A stretch of DNA of 64,000 nt. It comes from Flavobacterium sp. Sd200. GTDB taxonomy: Bacteria > Bacteroidota > Bacteroidia > Flavobacteriales > Flavobacteriaceae. Below are positions 35,452-43,390 of the stretch, one piece after another. Where the stretch lies: assembly GCF_009826935.1 (NCBI RefSeq), contig NZ_WUMN01000010.1:42337-106336 (forward strand), in the 5' to 3' direction. A model generated the notes under the pieces. It saw nothing but the letters and a program-made list of their open reading frames with translations. It searched no databases and had not been told where the DNA came from. A program made the translations under genes and the position numbers. Positions within the stretch are counted from its first letter, which is position 1, and each line of letters begins with the position of its first letter.

Positions 35452-35931
35452 ATGAATATACGATTGATAAGGTTTTCCGATAATGTTGCCATGGCAGGAA
35501 TTCTTAGAAAAAGTTTAGAAGAATTTAACCTTAACATACCGGGAACAGCATACTTTGACGAAAGTACTGACAGACTATTTGAAACTTTTCAATCAGCTAC
35601 GGCAGCCTATTATGTTGCCGAAGACAATGGTATAATTATTGGCGGTGCAGGGATATATCCTACAAATAACCTACCGTCAGATACTGTAGAATTAGTTAAA
35701 ATGTATGTCGATTCGTCTTACAGAGGAAAAGGTATTGGTAAGTTGCTAATGTTAGAATGTATAGAATTTGCAAAATCTTCAGGCTATAAAAATGTTTACT
35801 TAGAAACAATGCCAGAGTTAAGCGCAGCTGTCTCTGCCTATAAAAAGCTTGGATTTAATTTGTTAGATAAACCTTTAGGAAATACCGGACATTTTTCCTG
35901 TACAATTTGGATGAACTTAAATATTGCATAA
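35452..35931 (+). CDS. GNAT-family N-acetyltransferase
   Basis: A 159-residue single GNAT domain: the acetyl-CoA loop is VDSSYRGKGIGKLLM (the R/Q-x-x-G-x-G/A pattern) near residue 84-98, followed by the typical VYLETMPELSAAVSAYKKLGF. Acceptor unknown. Stands alone between the clpB terminator and a minus-strand gene. Wobble positions look more A/T-rich than in clpB. Confidence 0.88.
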   Translation: MNIRLIRFSDNVAMAGILRKSLEEFNLNIPGTAYFDESTDRLFETFQSATAAYYVAEDNGIIIGGAGIYPTNNLPSDTVELVKMYVDSSYRGKGIGKLLMLECIEFAKSSGYKNVYLETMPELSAAVSAYKKLGFNLLDKPLGNTGHFSCTIWMNLNIA

Positions 35932-35981
35932 TTACATATATGCATCATTAAAAACAGATATTTATAAGGGCCATATGTAAC

Positions 35982-36335
35982 TCACATATCTATAGTTACC
36001 AATTGAAAATTATCGGCAGTATCTATAACAAGCTCTCTCTTTGGAAGATGTAACCAACGCGAAAGTTTTTTAAAAATATCTTTTTCATTTAAAAACTCAC
36101 TGCTGCAAAAATGGGTATGCACCAGCACAAAGGTGGTAAACTTTTTTATGTTTTTAAGGTGCTTTCGCAACTCTTCAGACACTCCTGTATCCTGCCTTTT
36201 ACTAATAATTTGTGCTTCTCCCCTGTCAATAATGCCAGCAGCAGTTTCCCAAAAGTCATCGGGGCTGTTCCTGCCTTCCTTAAATTTTAGTTCTTCGCCG
36301 CCCGGCAGCTCTAAAACTACAAAGTAATGTTCCAT
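35982..36335 (-). CDS. Uncharacterised 117-residue protein
   Basis: No family recognised. A soluble, charged alpha/beta-looking protein opening MEHYFVVLELPGGEELKF, with a His-rich central strand FVLVHTHFC and a C-terminal ELVIDTADNFQLVTIDM. No signal peptide. It is oriented away from its GNAT neighbour's promoter and divergent from the HipA-like gene. The frame is free of overlap with better candidates and its codon use looks genuine. Confidence 0.6.
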   Translation of the reverse strand: MEHYFVVLELPGGEELKFKEGRNSPDDFWETAAGIIDRGEAQIISKRQDTGVSEELRKHLKNIKKFTTFVLVHTHFCSSEFLNEKDIFKKLSRWLHLPKRELVIDTADNFQLVTIDM

Positions 36336-36480
36336 GAGCCAATCTATTTTTATTTAAAATTACAACTATATCGGTTTCGCTTAAAATTGATTATCAAATA
36401 ATTAACTAATATCCGGTCGTTTTATATTCAATCCTTTAGAACAACAACAAAATGTTAGCCTCAAACGGCTATTTTATTCT

Positions 36481-36488
36481 TATTTTTG
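36481..36488 (+). promoter_or_regulatory. Candidate -7 element of the HipA-like/DUF3037 pair
   Basis: TATTTTTG fits TAnnTTTG, 29 bases before the ATG. No TTG at the expected distance. A small inverted repeat TAGCC-N-GGCTA (about 36455-36472) lies just upstream and might be an operator. Confidence 0.4.
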
Positions 36489-36517
36489 AAAATGCAAAAA
36501 TTGCATAATGTACTACT

Positions 36518-37312
36518 ATGAATGATAATTTTAGTATCAGAACGGTAAATGTTACGCGGTATATTACCCCTCTTAGGGAAGGCGGTTCGTTACCGGCACT
36601 TGCCGAAGCAGATGACAGTTTTAACTATGTTCTGAAATTCAGGGGAGCAGGTCATGGCACTAAAGCTCTTATAGCCGAACTTTTAGGTGGCGAAATTGCA
36701 CGATTTTTAGGATTGCCCGTGCCCGAATTGGTATTTGCTAACTTAGACGAAGCCTTTGGCCGTACCGAAGCAGATGAAGAGATACAGGACCTTTTACAGG
36801 GAAGTCAGGGTCTTAACCTTGCCCTTCACTATCTTAGCGGAGCTATAAATTTTGATCCTGTTGTTACAACCGTAGATGCGAAACTGGCCAGCCAGATAGT
36901 ATGGCTTGATGCTTTTATTACTAATGTAGACAGGACGTTTAGAAATACCAATATGCTTATATGGCATAAAGAACTGTGGCTAATAGACCATGGGGCTTCA
37001 TTATATTTTCATCATGCCTTTGCCGATCCTGCCGGGCATGCCGTTACCCCATTTGGGTTGATCAAAGATCATGTGTTATTGCCTCAGGCATCGTTGCTGG
37101 ACGAAATTGATACAGAATATAAAGCTATATTGACAGAAGATAAAATACGCGGTATTGTTAATTTACTACCCGATAACTGGCTGCAATGGGAAGGCATGGA
37201 ACAAACCCCTGCTGAAATAAGGGAAATTTATGTTCAGTTCTTCTTACTGCGTTTAGAAAATTCTTCAATATTTATAAAACAGGCACAAAATGCAAGACAA
37301 GCACTTATATGA
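36518..37312 (+). CDS. HipA-like (HipA_2 family) protein kinase
   Basis: A 264-residue protein with the kinase core of HipA but no N-terminal subdomain. Visible catalytic set: Lys40 in YVLKFRG (ATP-binding strand), a catalytic loop LDAFITNVDRTFRNTN (131-145; Asp131, Asn136, Asp138 and Arg139 match the HipA D-x4-N-x-D-R pattern) and DHG at 157-159 in the metal-binding position. So it looks catalytically competent. The 3' end overlaps the DUF3037 gene by 23 bases. There is no HipB-like DNA-binding partner, so it is not an ordinary hipBA toxin-antitoxin locus. Target unknown. Confidence 0.87.
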   Translation: MNDNFSIRTVNVTRYITPLREGGSLPALAEADDSFNYVLKFRGAGHGTKALIAELLGGEIARFLGLPVPELVFANLDEAFGRTEADEEIQDLLQGSQGLNLALHYLSGAINFDPVVTTVDAKLASQIVWLDAFITNVDRTFRNTNMLIWHKELWLIDHGASLYFHHAFADPAGHAVTPFGLIKDHVLLPQASLLDEIDTEYKAILTEDKIRGIVNLLPDNWLQWEGMEQTPAEIREIYVQFFLLRLENSSIFIKQAQNARQALI

Positions 37313-37673
37313 GTATGCCGTAATAAGGGTTGTACCCAGGGTAGAACGCGAGGAATTTATAAACGTTGGGGTTATAGTTTTTTGTAAACAAAAACGCTTT
37401 ATAAAAATGCTGTACACCATTAACAAAAATAAACTTTATGCTATTTGTAATGATATAGATATTGAGCAACTGGAACTCAATCTTTCTTCTTTTAAACGTA
37501 TAGCCCGCGGAGACAAAGACGCCGGGCCTATTGCACAGTTTGAAACAGCAGAACGATTTAGATGGCTAACGGCTATTCGCAGCTCTGTAATACAAACTTC
37601 AAGGCCGCACCCCGGTTTTACAGACAATCCTGATAATAAAGTTGACGAGTTGTTTAGTGAACTTGTTTTGTAA
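37290..37673 (+). CDS. DUF3037-family protein
   Basis: A 127-residue protein whose opening YAVIRVVPRVEREEFINVGVIVFC is the DUF3037 hallmark. No catalytic residue or export signal recognised. It starts 23 bases inside the HipA-like gene, implying coupled translation and roughly matched amounts. I know this pairing with HipA_2 kinases recurs in bacteria; to my knowledge its function is not established. It may be the substrate, inhibitor or adaptor of the kinase. Confidence 0.87.
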   Translation: MQDKHLYEYAVIRVVPRVEREEFINVGVIVFCKQKRFIKMLYTINKNKLYAICNDIDIEQLELNLSSFKRIARGDKDAGPIAQFETAERFRWLTAIRSSVIQTSRPHPGFTDNPDNKVDELFSELVL

Positions 37674-37715
37674 AGATAATATGTTGAAATAAATTAGATT
37701 AATCTGCCATTGTAC

Positions 37716-37723
37716 TATATTTG
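37716..37723 (+). promoter_or_regulatory. Candidate -7 element of the zinc-ribbon/SPFH pair
   Basis: TATATTTG is an exact TAnnTTTG match, 32 bases before the ATG at 37756. The only upstream TTG is 29 bases away. It suggests that the pair has its own promoter separate from the HipA-like pair. Confidence 0.5.
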
Positions 37724-37755
37724 ATTTGTTAAGAAATATAAGAATATACTAATAC

Positions 37756-38874
37756 ATGAACCGAGATTTAGAAAAACTGGTTGAATATGCTTTGGCAGAT
37801 GGTTATATTAGCGACAAAGAAAGACAGGTACTTTTTAAAAAAGCTGCTGATGCCGGTTTTGACACCGACGAACTTGAAATAATACTTAATGGAAAGCTTC
37901 ATGAAATAAGCCAGGCAAACACTCCTAAAATAAACAAATGCCCAAGTTGTGGTGAAATTATGAGTGGGCTTAGCAAAGTATGTCCTTCCTGCAATTACAT
38001 TACTACCTCAGAACCGATTAATGATAATGAAAGTTTGCAGGATGGCCTAAAAAAACTTGAAGACAGTATTTATGCTTTAAAAACTTTTCCAAAGCCGGGA
38101 GCATCATCAGTATTTAACTCTGTCGTTCTTATTGTAATAACTGGAGGATTTTATATCATTTATAAAAAGCTGATAAAAAAAGAAAATCTTTTTGATCGCT
38201 ATGCGCTCATAAATGAAAAAACAACTACCATTATAGAAAGGCAGGTAAATAATTTGAAGACAAAATATGGCAATGATCAAGATATAAACGGTTATATTGA
38301 TAAATTGATTCTAGAAAGAAATAATATAATCTCAAGGAGGCAAAAATCAGATTTAATATCGGCCATTGGCATTTTCGTTTCTATTGGAGTTGTCCTATAT
38401 CTTTTTAGCCTTGTCCCTGCACCAGACCCTAATAAAAAAGAGGAAGAGTCTGCCGAGGATAAGACCGAAAGACATATAAAATCAGGACGCATTGGAGCAG
38501 CCAAGCTTTCCGTTGCAAATGTTGAAGACAGTGCCGAAAAAGATGCTTTCTTATTCCAGATACGCGACATGGAAATTGACAGCCTTGCAAATGCAGGAAG
38601 TTACAATGAAGCACTTTTGCTTGCGCGAACTATAAAAAACAGCGACGACATATCGCGCGATATGGAACATAAAGTAGACGGCATTATAGAAAAACAGGTA
38701 AACCACCTTATAAACCTAAAAGAATTTCAAAGGGCAAGAGAGTGTGCAGAACTGTCATCTTATTACAAAAGTGGCTATCTTAAAACGTCTATAGATATTG
38801 AAGAGCATGTAGCAAAAGAAGAAGCACAAAAAGAGAAACAAAAAAATAAAGCCTCTAAGAAAAAAAGGAAATAA
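37756..38874 (+). CDS. TerB-like/zinc-ribbon membrane protein, partner of SPFH protein
   Basis: A 372-residue protein of unknown function with a clear layout: residues 1-50 a helical unit with GYISDKERQVLFKKA, like the start of TerB-type domains; a zinc ribbon with Cys62, Cys65, Cys76 and Cys79 (CPSCGEIM...CPSCNYI); a membrane helix at about 117-139; a charged coil; a second membrane helix at about 199-220; then a 150-residue helical, Glu/Lys-rich C-terminus that looks repeat-like (TPR-like). Three bases separate it from the SPFH gene, so they should act together at the inner membrane. The set recalls B. subtilis ydjG-ydjI next to pspA, but no PspA gene is here. Confidence 0.7.
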   Translation: MNRDLEKLVEYALADGYISDKERQVLFKKAADAGFDTDELEIILNGKLHEISQANTPKINKCPSCGEIMSGLSKVCPSCNYITTSEPINDNESLQDGLKKLEDSIYALKTFPKPGASSVFNSVVLIVITGGFYIIYKKLIKKENLFDRYALINEKTTTIIERQVNNLKTKYGNDQDINGYIDKLILERNNIISRRQKSDLISAIGIFVSIGVVLYLFSLVPAPDPNKKEEESAEDKTERHIKSGRIGAAKLSVANVEDSAEKDAFLFQIRDMEIDSLANAGSYNEALLLARTIKNSDDISRDMEHKVDGIIEKQVNHLINLKEFQRARECAELSSYYKSGYLKTSIDIEEHVAKEEAQKEKQKNKASKKKRK

Positions 38875-38877
38875 GTT

Positions 38878-40194
38878 ATGGGACTATTTGATATATTTAA
38901 AGGTGGCAATGGTGGTTTTATGGACGTTATACGTTGTGATAAGCAGGAGTATTTAGTTTATAAATGGTCTCCAAATGGTGAAGCAAACACAACAAAACGC
39001 GAAAATGCAATACGCTTTGGCAGCTCGTTAAGGATAAAACCAAACGAAGCGGTTGTATTTTTATATCAGCAGGATGGCTCTATGCCCGATGTTATCAAAG
39101 GTCCTTTAGATACACCTCTTTATACTGCCAATCTTCCGGTTCTTACCGATATACTTGGCCTGGCCTATGGAGGCGAGACTCCTTTTATGGCCGAGATCTA
39201 TTTCTTTAACCTACAGCAAAACATTCAGATAAAATTTGGGATACCTTACTTTGATGTTTTTGACAACAGACTGCCCGATCTTGGTATACCCTGCTCAGTG
39301 CGCGGCAGCATGACTTTTAATATTTCGAATCCAATAAATTTTATAAAACTCTACCGCCTCATAAATTTTGAGATCGACGATCTTGAAGACAAAATAAAAG
39401 ACCTTTATACACGCAAAATAAAAAGCATAATATTAAACCTTCCATCTGAAACGGGACTTTCTGTTATGCAACTGGAACGCAGTATTGAACATATTAGCGA
39501 GGTAGTTGCCCAAAAATTAGTAGACGAGATGGAAAGCGATTTTGGCATAAGGCTTAAACGTCTTGATATTGGCACCATAGAACTATATAAAACACACCCA
39601 AACTATTTGCAGCTTAAAGGAGCTACTGCCGACCAGCAAACCCGTTTTACGAATGCAAAAACAGATATTGAGATAACGAATCTTAGCGAGCTGGCACGCA
39701 TTAACCGTAAAGATGCCGAAATGGGTATAGAAGGCAGAAATTTTACAGTACACCAAATAAACCAGCAGGCCGATATTTTAAAAACTGCGGCAGAGAACCT
39801 TGGTAGCATGGGGTCTGTAAACGCAGACGGCTTTTCTATGCCTGGCATGGCTGCCGGAATAACGTTAGGTAGCACAGTAGGAATGCAAATGGGACACATG
39901 ATGGGCAACCTTACCAATACGCCGCCGCCATTACCCGTTAAGCCATGGCATATAGCTTATGACGGTCAGCAAGCGGGACCATTTAGTGTAGATGAACTTA
40001 GACAGTTTATAGAAAACGGTCAGTTTACAGCACAACACCATGTGTGGAAACAAGGAATGTCTCAATGGGAATCTGCATCAAATATTGCAGAGTTTGCCGG
40101 ATACTTTGCACAAACCCCACCACCACTACCACCTTCTCCTACTGTAATAAATAAAGATAAACCTGCTTCCGGCATAGATCTCACAAAAAGATAA
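38878..40194 (+). CDS. SPFH-domain (YdjI/virion-core-like) protein with C-terminal GYF_2 domain
   Basis: A 438-residue soluble protein. Residues 1-235 resemble the YdjI-type SPFH-like domain (opening MGLFDIFKGG...MDVIRCD, with NEAVVFLYQQDG and LYTANLPVLTDI); a coiled stretch at about 240-300; a Gly/Met-rich linker with APPLP-like Pro runs (TPPPLPVKP near 347); and a GYF_2 domain at about 353-405 (WHIAYDGQQAGPFSVDEL...HHVWKQGMSQWESA). GYF_2 domains bind proline-rich peptides, and the protein carries two such PPPLP runs itself, which suggests self-assembly. Expected to scaffold a membrane complex with the preceding protein. Confidence 0.85.
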   Translation: MGLFDIFKGGNGGFMDVIRCDKQEYLVYKWSPNGEANTTKRENAIRFGSSLRIKPNEAVVFLYQQDGSMPDVIKGPLDTPLYTANLPVLTDILGLAYGGETPFMAEIYFFNLQQNIQIKFGIPYFDVFDNRLPDLGIPCSVRGSMTFNISNPINFIKLYRLINFEIDDLEDKIKDLYTRKIKSIILNLPSETGLSVMQLERSIEHISEVVAQKLVDEMESDFGIRLKRLDIGTIELYKTHPNYLQLKGATADQQTRFTNAKTDIEITNLSELARINRKDAEMGIEGRNFTVHQINQQADILKTAAENLGSMGSVNADGFSMPGMAAGITLGSTVGMQMGHMMGNLTNTPPPLPVKPWHIAYDGQQAGPFSVDELRQFIENGQFTAQHHVWKQGMSQWESASNIAEFAGYFAQTPPPLPPSPTVINKDKPASGIDLTKR

Positions 40195-40201
40195 TTCCAA
40201 A

Positions 40202-40236
40202 CCCGTTTAAACTTTTATATATAAAAATTAAACGGG
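40202..40236 (+). terminator. Hairpin after the SPFH gene
   Basis: CCCGTTTAA pairs with TTAAACGGG around an A/T-rich inner region that can pair further (CTTTTATA with TATAAAAA). It starts 8 bases after the stop; no strong T-run follows, so termination is probable only. Confidence 0.6.
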
Positions 40237-40442
40237 CTGGTAACCATTCGTCGGGTCAGATAAGCCAATTAAAGCTTTTTTTTAACATTTTGCCGAATTT
40301 ATGTATCCGAAAACCTATCTCTGCATAACTTTGTCTTAAATTAATAAACCTGCTAAATTATTATATAATTACAAATTTGTTAACTCAAAATTTTGTAACT
40401 TCTATGATAGAAAGCCGCTTATTATATAAATAGCCAACGTTT

Positions 40443-40859
40443 ATGATAGAGAGCAATATAATAGGACTTACTGAAGATACAGGATATCAAATTGGCGTAC
40501 GCAAAACTTACCCTGTATCTTTACATGCCGCGTGGAACTTTATGTTTTCTTACGACGGCATTAAGTTGTGGCTTGGCTATAAAGGAGTTCCGGTTTGGAA
40601 AAAAGGGCAGGAATATACCACTAAAACAGGAACTTATTTATGCATTCGTGTATATAACGAACTTTCGCATGCAAGGCTTGCCTATAAAAGAAAAGACTGG
40701 GAAAACACTTCTACCCTTCAAATACGAATCATTGCAGCAAAAACGGGCACTACAATAAGCATCCATCAGGAAAAGCTTGCCGATGCAGAGCAACGTGAAG
40801 AAATGAAACTGCACTGGGAAAAAGTATTACTAAAAATTGGTACTGCTCTTAAAGACTAA
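40443..40859 (+). CDS. SRPBCC-fold (AHSA1-like) protein
   Basis: A 138-residue single-domain protein with the START/Bet v1 pattern: IGVRKTYPVSLHAAWNFMFS at the N-terminus, SYDGIKLWLG and a WENTSTLQIRII strand, and a final long helix (REEMKLHWEKVLLKIGTAL). The fold binds hydrophobic ligands or acts as a co-chaperone-like module; ligand unknown. Monocistronic with a terminator 38 bases after the stop. Confidence 0.82.
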   Translation: MIESNIIGLTEDTGYQIGVRKTYPVSLHAAWNFMFSYDGIKLWLGYKGVPVWKKGQEYTTKTGTYLCIRVYNELSHARLAYKRKDWENTSTLQIRIIAAKTGTTISIHQEKLADAEQREEMKLHWEKVLLKIGTALKD

Positions 40860-40896
40860 AGAAACATAAATCACATTGTAAGCTATAAAACAACAA

Positions 40897-40920
40897 AGCC
40901 CGAATGTAAACATTCGGGCT
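40897..40920. terminator. Bidirectional terminator
   Basis: AGCCCGAATG and its exact complement around TAAA, between the convergent SRPBCC gene and the small membrane protein gene. Minus-strand flank is T-rich (TTTGTTGTTTTA). Confidence 0.82.
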
Positions 40921-40969
40921 GTTTGTATATATAATACCCCTGCTAAAGCAGGAGCACCTATTTGCTATA

Positions 40970-41131
40970 TTATTTCTCCAGTTTTTGTTCTGCTCTTTTT
41001 TCTTTATAAAGCTCAATAGCACCACCGGTAACCCAGTAAAGCACAAAAGGCACAAGGAACATCATTAACCAAAAGCCTATAGAGATAACAGTTAAAAAAG
41101 CTAAAAATCCTAAATATTGAGTAAATTCCAT
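40970..41131 (-). CDS. Small (53-residue) membrane protein
   Basis: An ATG frame of 53 codons ending at TAA. The protein MEFTQYLGFLAFLTVISIGF... has two hydrophobic stretches (about 5-22 and 22-34, perhaps one long or two short helices) and a charged tail ending KEKRAEQKLEK, a pattern typical of a real single-pass small protein. It is transcribed away from fumC and ends before a bidirectional terminator. No family recognised. Confidence 0.65.
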   Translation of the reverse strand: MEFTQYLGFLAFLTVISIGFWLMMFLVPFVLYWVTGGAIELYKEKRAEQKLEK

Positions 41132-41337
41132 CTGATGTTATTTTTATGCCCCAAATATAATGTGAATATTTTTTTTAACCAACCAAAAGGCTTTAAAAAT
41201 TGGCATATTTTTTTTACGAAATCATTTTCAGGAGGGGCTATTTATGCTTAAATTTGGCTGGCTTTAAAAAATTTGGCACAATGCCAGGCAATTAACAAAG
41301 CCATTAAACAATAAACCTACAACATAAAAATTTAAAC

Positions 41338-42735
41338 ATGGAATACAGGATCGAGAAAGACACCATGGGCGAAGTAAAAGTGCCTGCAGAAAAATACTGG
41401 GGAGCACAAACAGAACGTTCGCGCAATAACTTTAAAATAGGCCCGTCGGGTTCTATGCCAACCGAAATTGTAGAAGGCTTTGCCTACCTTAAAAAGGCTG
41501 CAGCCTATGCCAACCACGACCTTGGTGTTTTGAGCGTTGAAAAACGTGATGCCATTGCACAGGTATGCGATGAAATACTTGAAGGCAAACTGGCTGACGA
41601 GTTTCCGTTGGTAATATGGCAAACAGGATCGGGAACGCAAAGCAATATGAACGTTAACGAAGTGGTGGCTAACAGGGCTCAGGTTCTTGCCGGTTTTAAA
41701 ATTGGCGAAGGCGAGCCGGTGCTTAAAGCTAACGACGATGTAAACAAATCGCAATCATCTAACGATACCTACCCAACAGGCATGCACATTGCAGCCTATA
41801 AATCAGTGGTAGAAATTACAATACCTGGTGTACAAAAACTTCGCGATACGCTTCATGCCAAAGCACAGGAATTTATGAACGTGGTAAAAATAGGTCGCAC
41901 GCACCTTATGGATGCCACTCCCCTAACCCTTGGTCAGGAACTTTCGGGATATGTTGCCCAGCTTGATTACGGCATAAAAGCCGTTAAAAACACATTGGCA
42001 CACCTTAGCGAGCTTGCCCTTGGTGGTACAGCAGTAGGCACCGGCCTTAACACTCCTGCCGGATATGATGTTAAAGTAGCCGAATATATAGCCCAGTTTA
42101 CAGGCCACCCGTTTGTAACGGCACCTAACAAATTTGAGGCTCTTGCTTCTCACGATGCTATTGTAGAAACCCACGGTGCACTTAAACAGCTCGCAGTATC
42201 TTTAAATAAAATAGCTAACGACATCCGTATGCTGGCATCAGGGCCACGCTCCGGTATTGGTGAAATTTTGATTCCTGAAAACGAGCCGGGATCTTCTATC
42301 ATGCCGGGCAAAGTTAACCCTACGCAATGTGAGGCACTTACTATGGTAGCTGCACAGGTAATGGGTAACGATGTTGCTATTGCTGTTGGTGGCATGCAGG
42401 GGCATTATGAGCTTAACGTGTTTAAGCCTGTAATGGCTGCTAACTTCCTTCAGTCGGCAAGGCTTATTGGCGATGCATGTATTTCGTTCGACGAACATTG
42501 TGCACAGGGCATTGAGCCAAACTACACCCGTATCAAAGAACTTGTAGACAACTCGCTAATGCTTGTTACTGCACTAAACACTAAAATTGGCTACTACAAA
42601 GCTGCCGAAATTGCACAAACCGCACACAAAAACGGCACTACCCTTAAAGATGAGGCCGTTCGTTTAGGTTATGTCACCCCTGAAGATTTTGATGCATGGG
42701 TTAAACCGGAAGATATGGTAGGATCTTTAAAATAA
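41338..42735 (+). CDS. fumC: Fumarate hydratase, class II
   Basis: Iron-independent fumarase of the citric acid cycle, interconverting fumarate and malate. The signature GSSIMPGKVNPTQCEAL is at about residues 318-334 with the catalytic Ser, GSGTQSNMNVNE is near 97-108, and THLMDATPLTLGQE is near 187. 465 residues is the usual length. MPGKVNP separates it from argininosuccinate lyase (MPHKKNP), and the length and motifs favour fumarase over aspartase. Own terminator downstream. Confidence 0.95.
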   Translation: MEYRIEKDTMGEVKVPAEKYWGAQTERSRNNFKIGPSGSMPTEIVEGFAYLKKAAAYANHDLGVLSVEKRDAIAQVCDEILEGKLADEFPLVIWQTGSGTQSNMNVNEVVANRAQVLAGFKIGEGEPVLKANDDVNKSQSSNDTYPTGMHIAAYKSVVEITIPGVQKLRDTLHAKAQEFMNVVKIGRTHLMDATPLTLGQELSGYVAQLDYGIKAVKNTLAHLSELALGGTAVGTGLNTPAGYDVKVAEYIAQFTGHPFVTAPNKFEALASHDAIVETHGALKQLAVSLNKIANDIRMLASGPRSGIGEILIPENEPGSSIMPGKVNPTQCEALTMVAAQVMGNDVAIAVGGMQGHYELNVFKPVMAANFLQSARLIGDACISFDEHCAQGIEPNYTRIKELVDNSLMLVTALNTKIGYYKAAEIAQTAHKNGTTLKDEAVRLGYVTPEDFDAWVKPEDMVGSLK

Positions 42736-42756
42736 TCCTGCTCTAAAAACAAAACC

Positions 42757-42784
42757 AAAGGCCGTCGTTATGATGGCCTTTTTT
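42757..42784 (+). terminator. Intrinsic terminator of fumC
   Basis: A 10-bp stem with one G-T pair (AAAGGCCGTC with GATGGCCTTT) around GTTAT, followed by TTTT; 21 bases after the stop. Confidence 0.85.
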
Positions 42785-42942
42785 AGTTTATGCCGTTCAA
42801 AGTATCGGTAAACATTCAACAAAACCTTTCATCTATTATAAATTTCCATTTAAAGAAACCATTGTACCGTTTGTCGAAAATTGCCGCCTTTAGCGGCTAC
42901 TGAATATAATTTTGTGGTATTCAACTTCACAATCACACTAAA

Positions 42943-43260
42943 ATGGCACAATACATATTTAACCTTGAAGAGCGATTTCAGCCTTTTTTGTTAGAAGGCT
43001 ATTATACATTTATTGGTCCTGCCAATCAGGAACTCTTAGGCGATTTTACAAGCACTGTAAACAGGATAGCCCCACTAAACAACATTAACAACTCACTGTC
43101 TAATAAAAGCGTAGTAAAGCAGGTGCTTAATACTCTCTATCCTGACAGTCCGCTAAAAATATATGTTGCCGAAGGAAACCATTCGAGCGGATTAGCCTAC
43201 AATACCATAGAAGAATACTGCGACAGGTTTCATATTGAATTCAATCTTATCGATTTTTAG
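42943..43260 (+). CDS. Uncharacterised 105-residue protein
   Basis: No family recognised. A soluble protein opening MAQYIFNLEERFQPFLLEGYY, with an alpha/beta pattern and a C-terminal NTIEEYCDRFHIEFNLIDF. Codon use matches neighbours and the frame has an ATG with an A/T-rich leader. It sits alone between the fumC terminator and the MscS gene. Confidence 0.6.
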   Translation: MAQYIFNLEERFQPFLLEGYYTFIGPANQELLGDFTSTVNRIAPLNNINNSLSNKSVVKQVLNTLYPDSPLKIYVAEGNHSSGLAYNTIEEYCDRFHIEFNLIDF

Positions 43261-43390
43261 ACCTGGTATTTTTATAAAATAATACGTTAAAAAATAAATA
43301 GTTACCATTACTTGTTTTAAATTTAACAGTATCATTCCTGCATACTCTACAATTGTGCAACCCGATATTAAATTAAAACGGTAAGGCTTA

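Noticed and set aside
36518..37312. Classic hipBA toxin-antitoxin locus
   Set aside because: No HipB-like helix-turn-helix gene on either side and the kinase lacks the N-terminal HipA subdomain; the partner is DUF3037.
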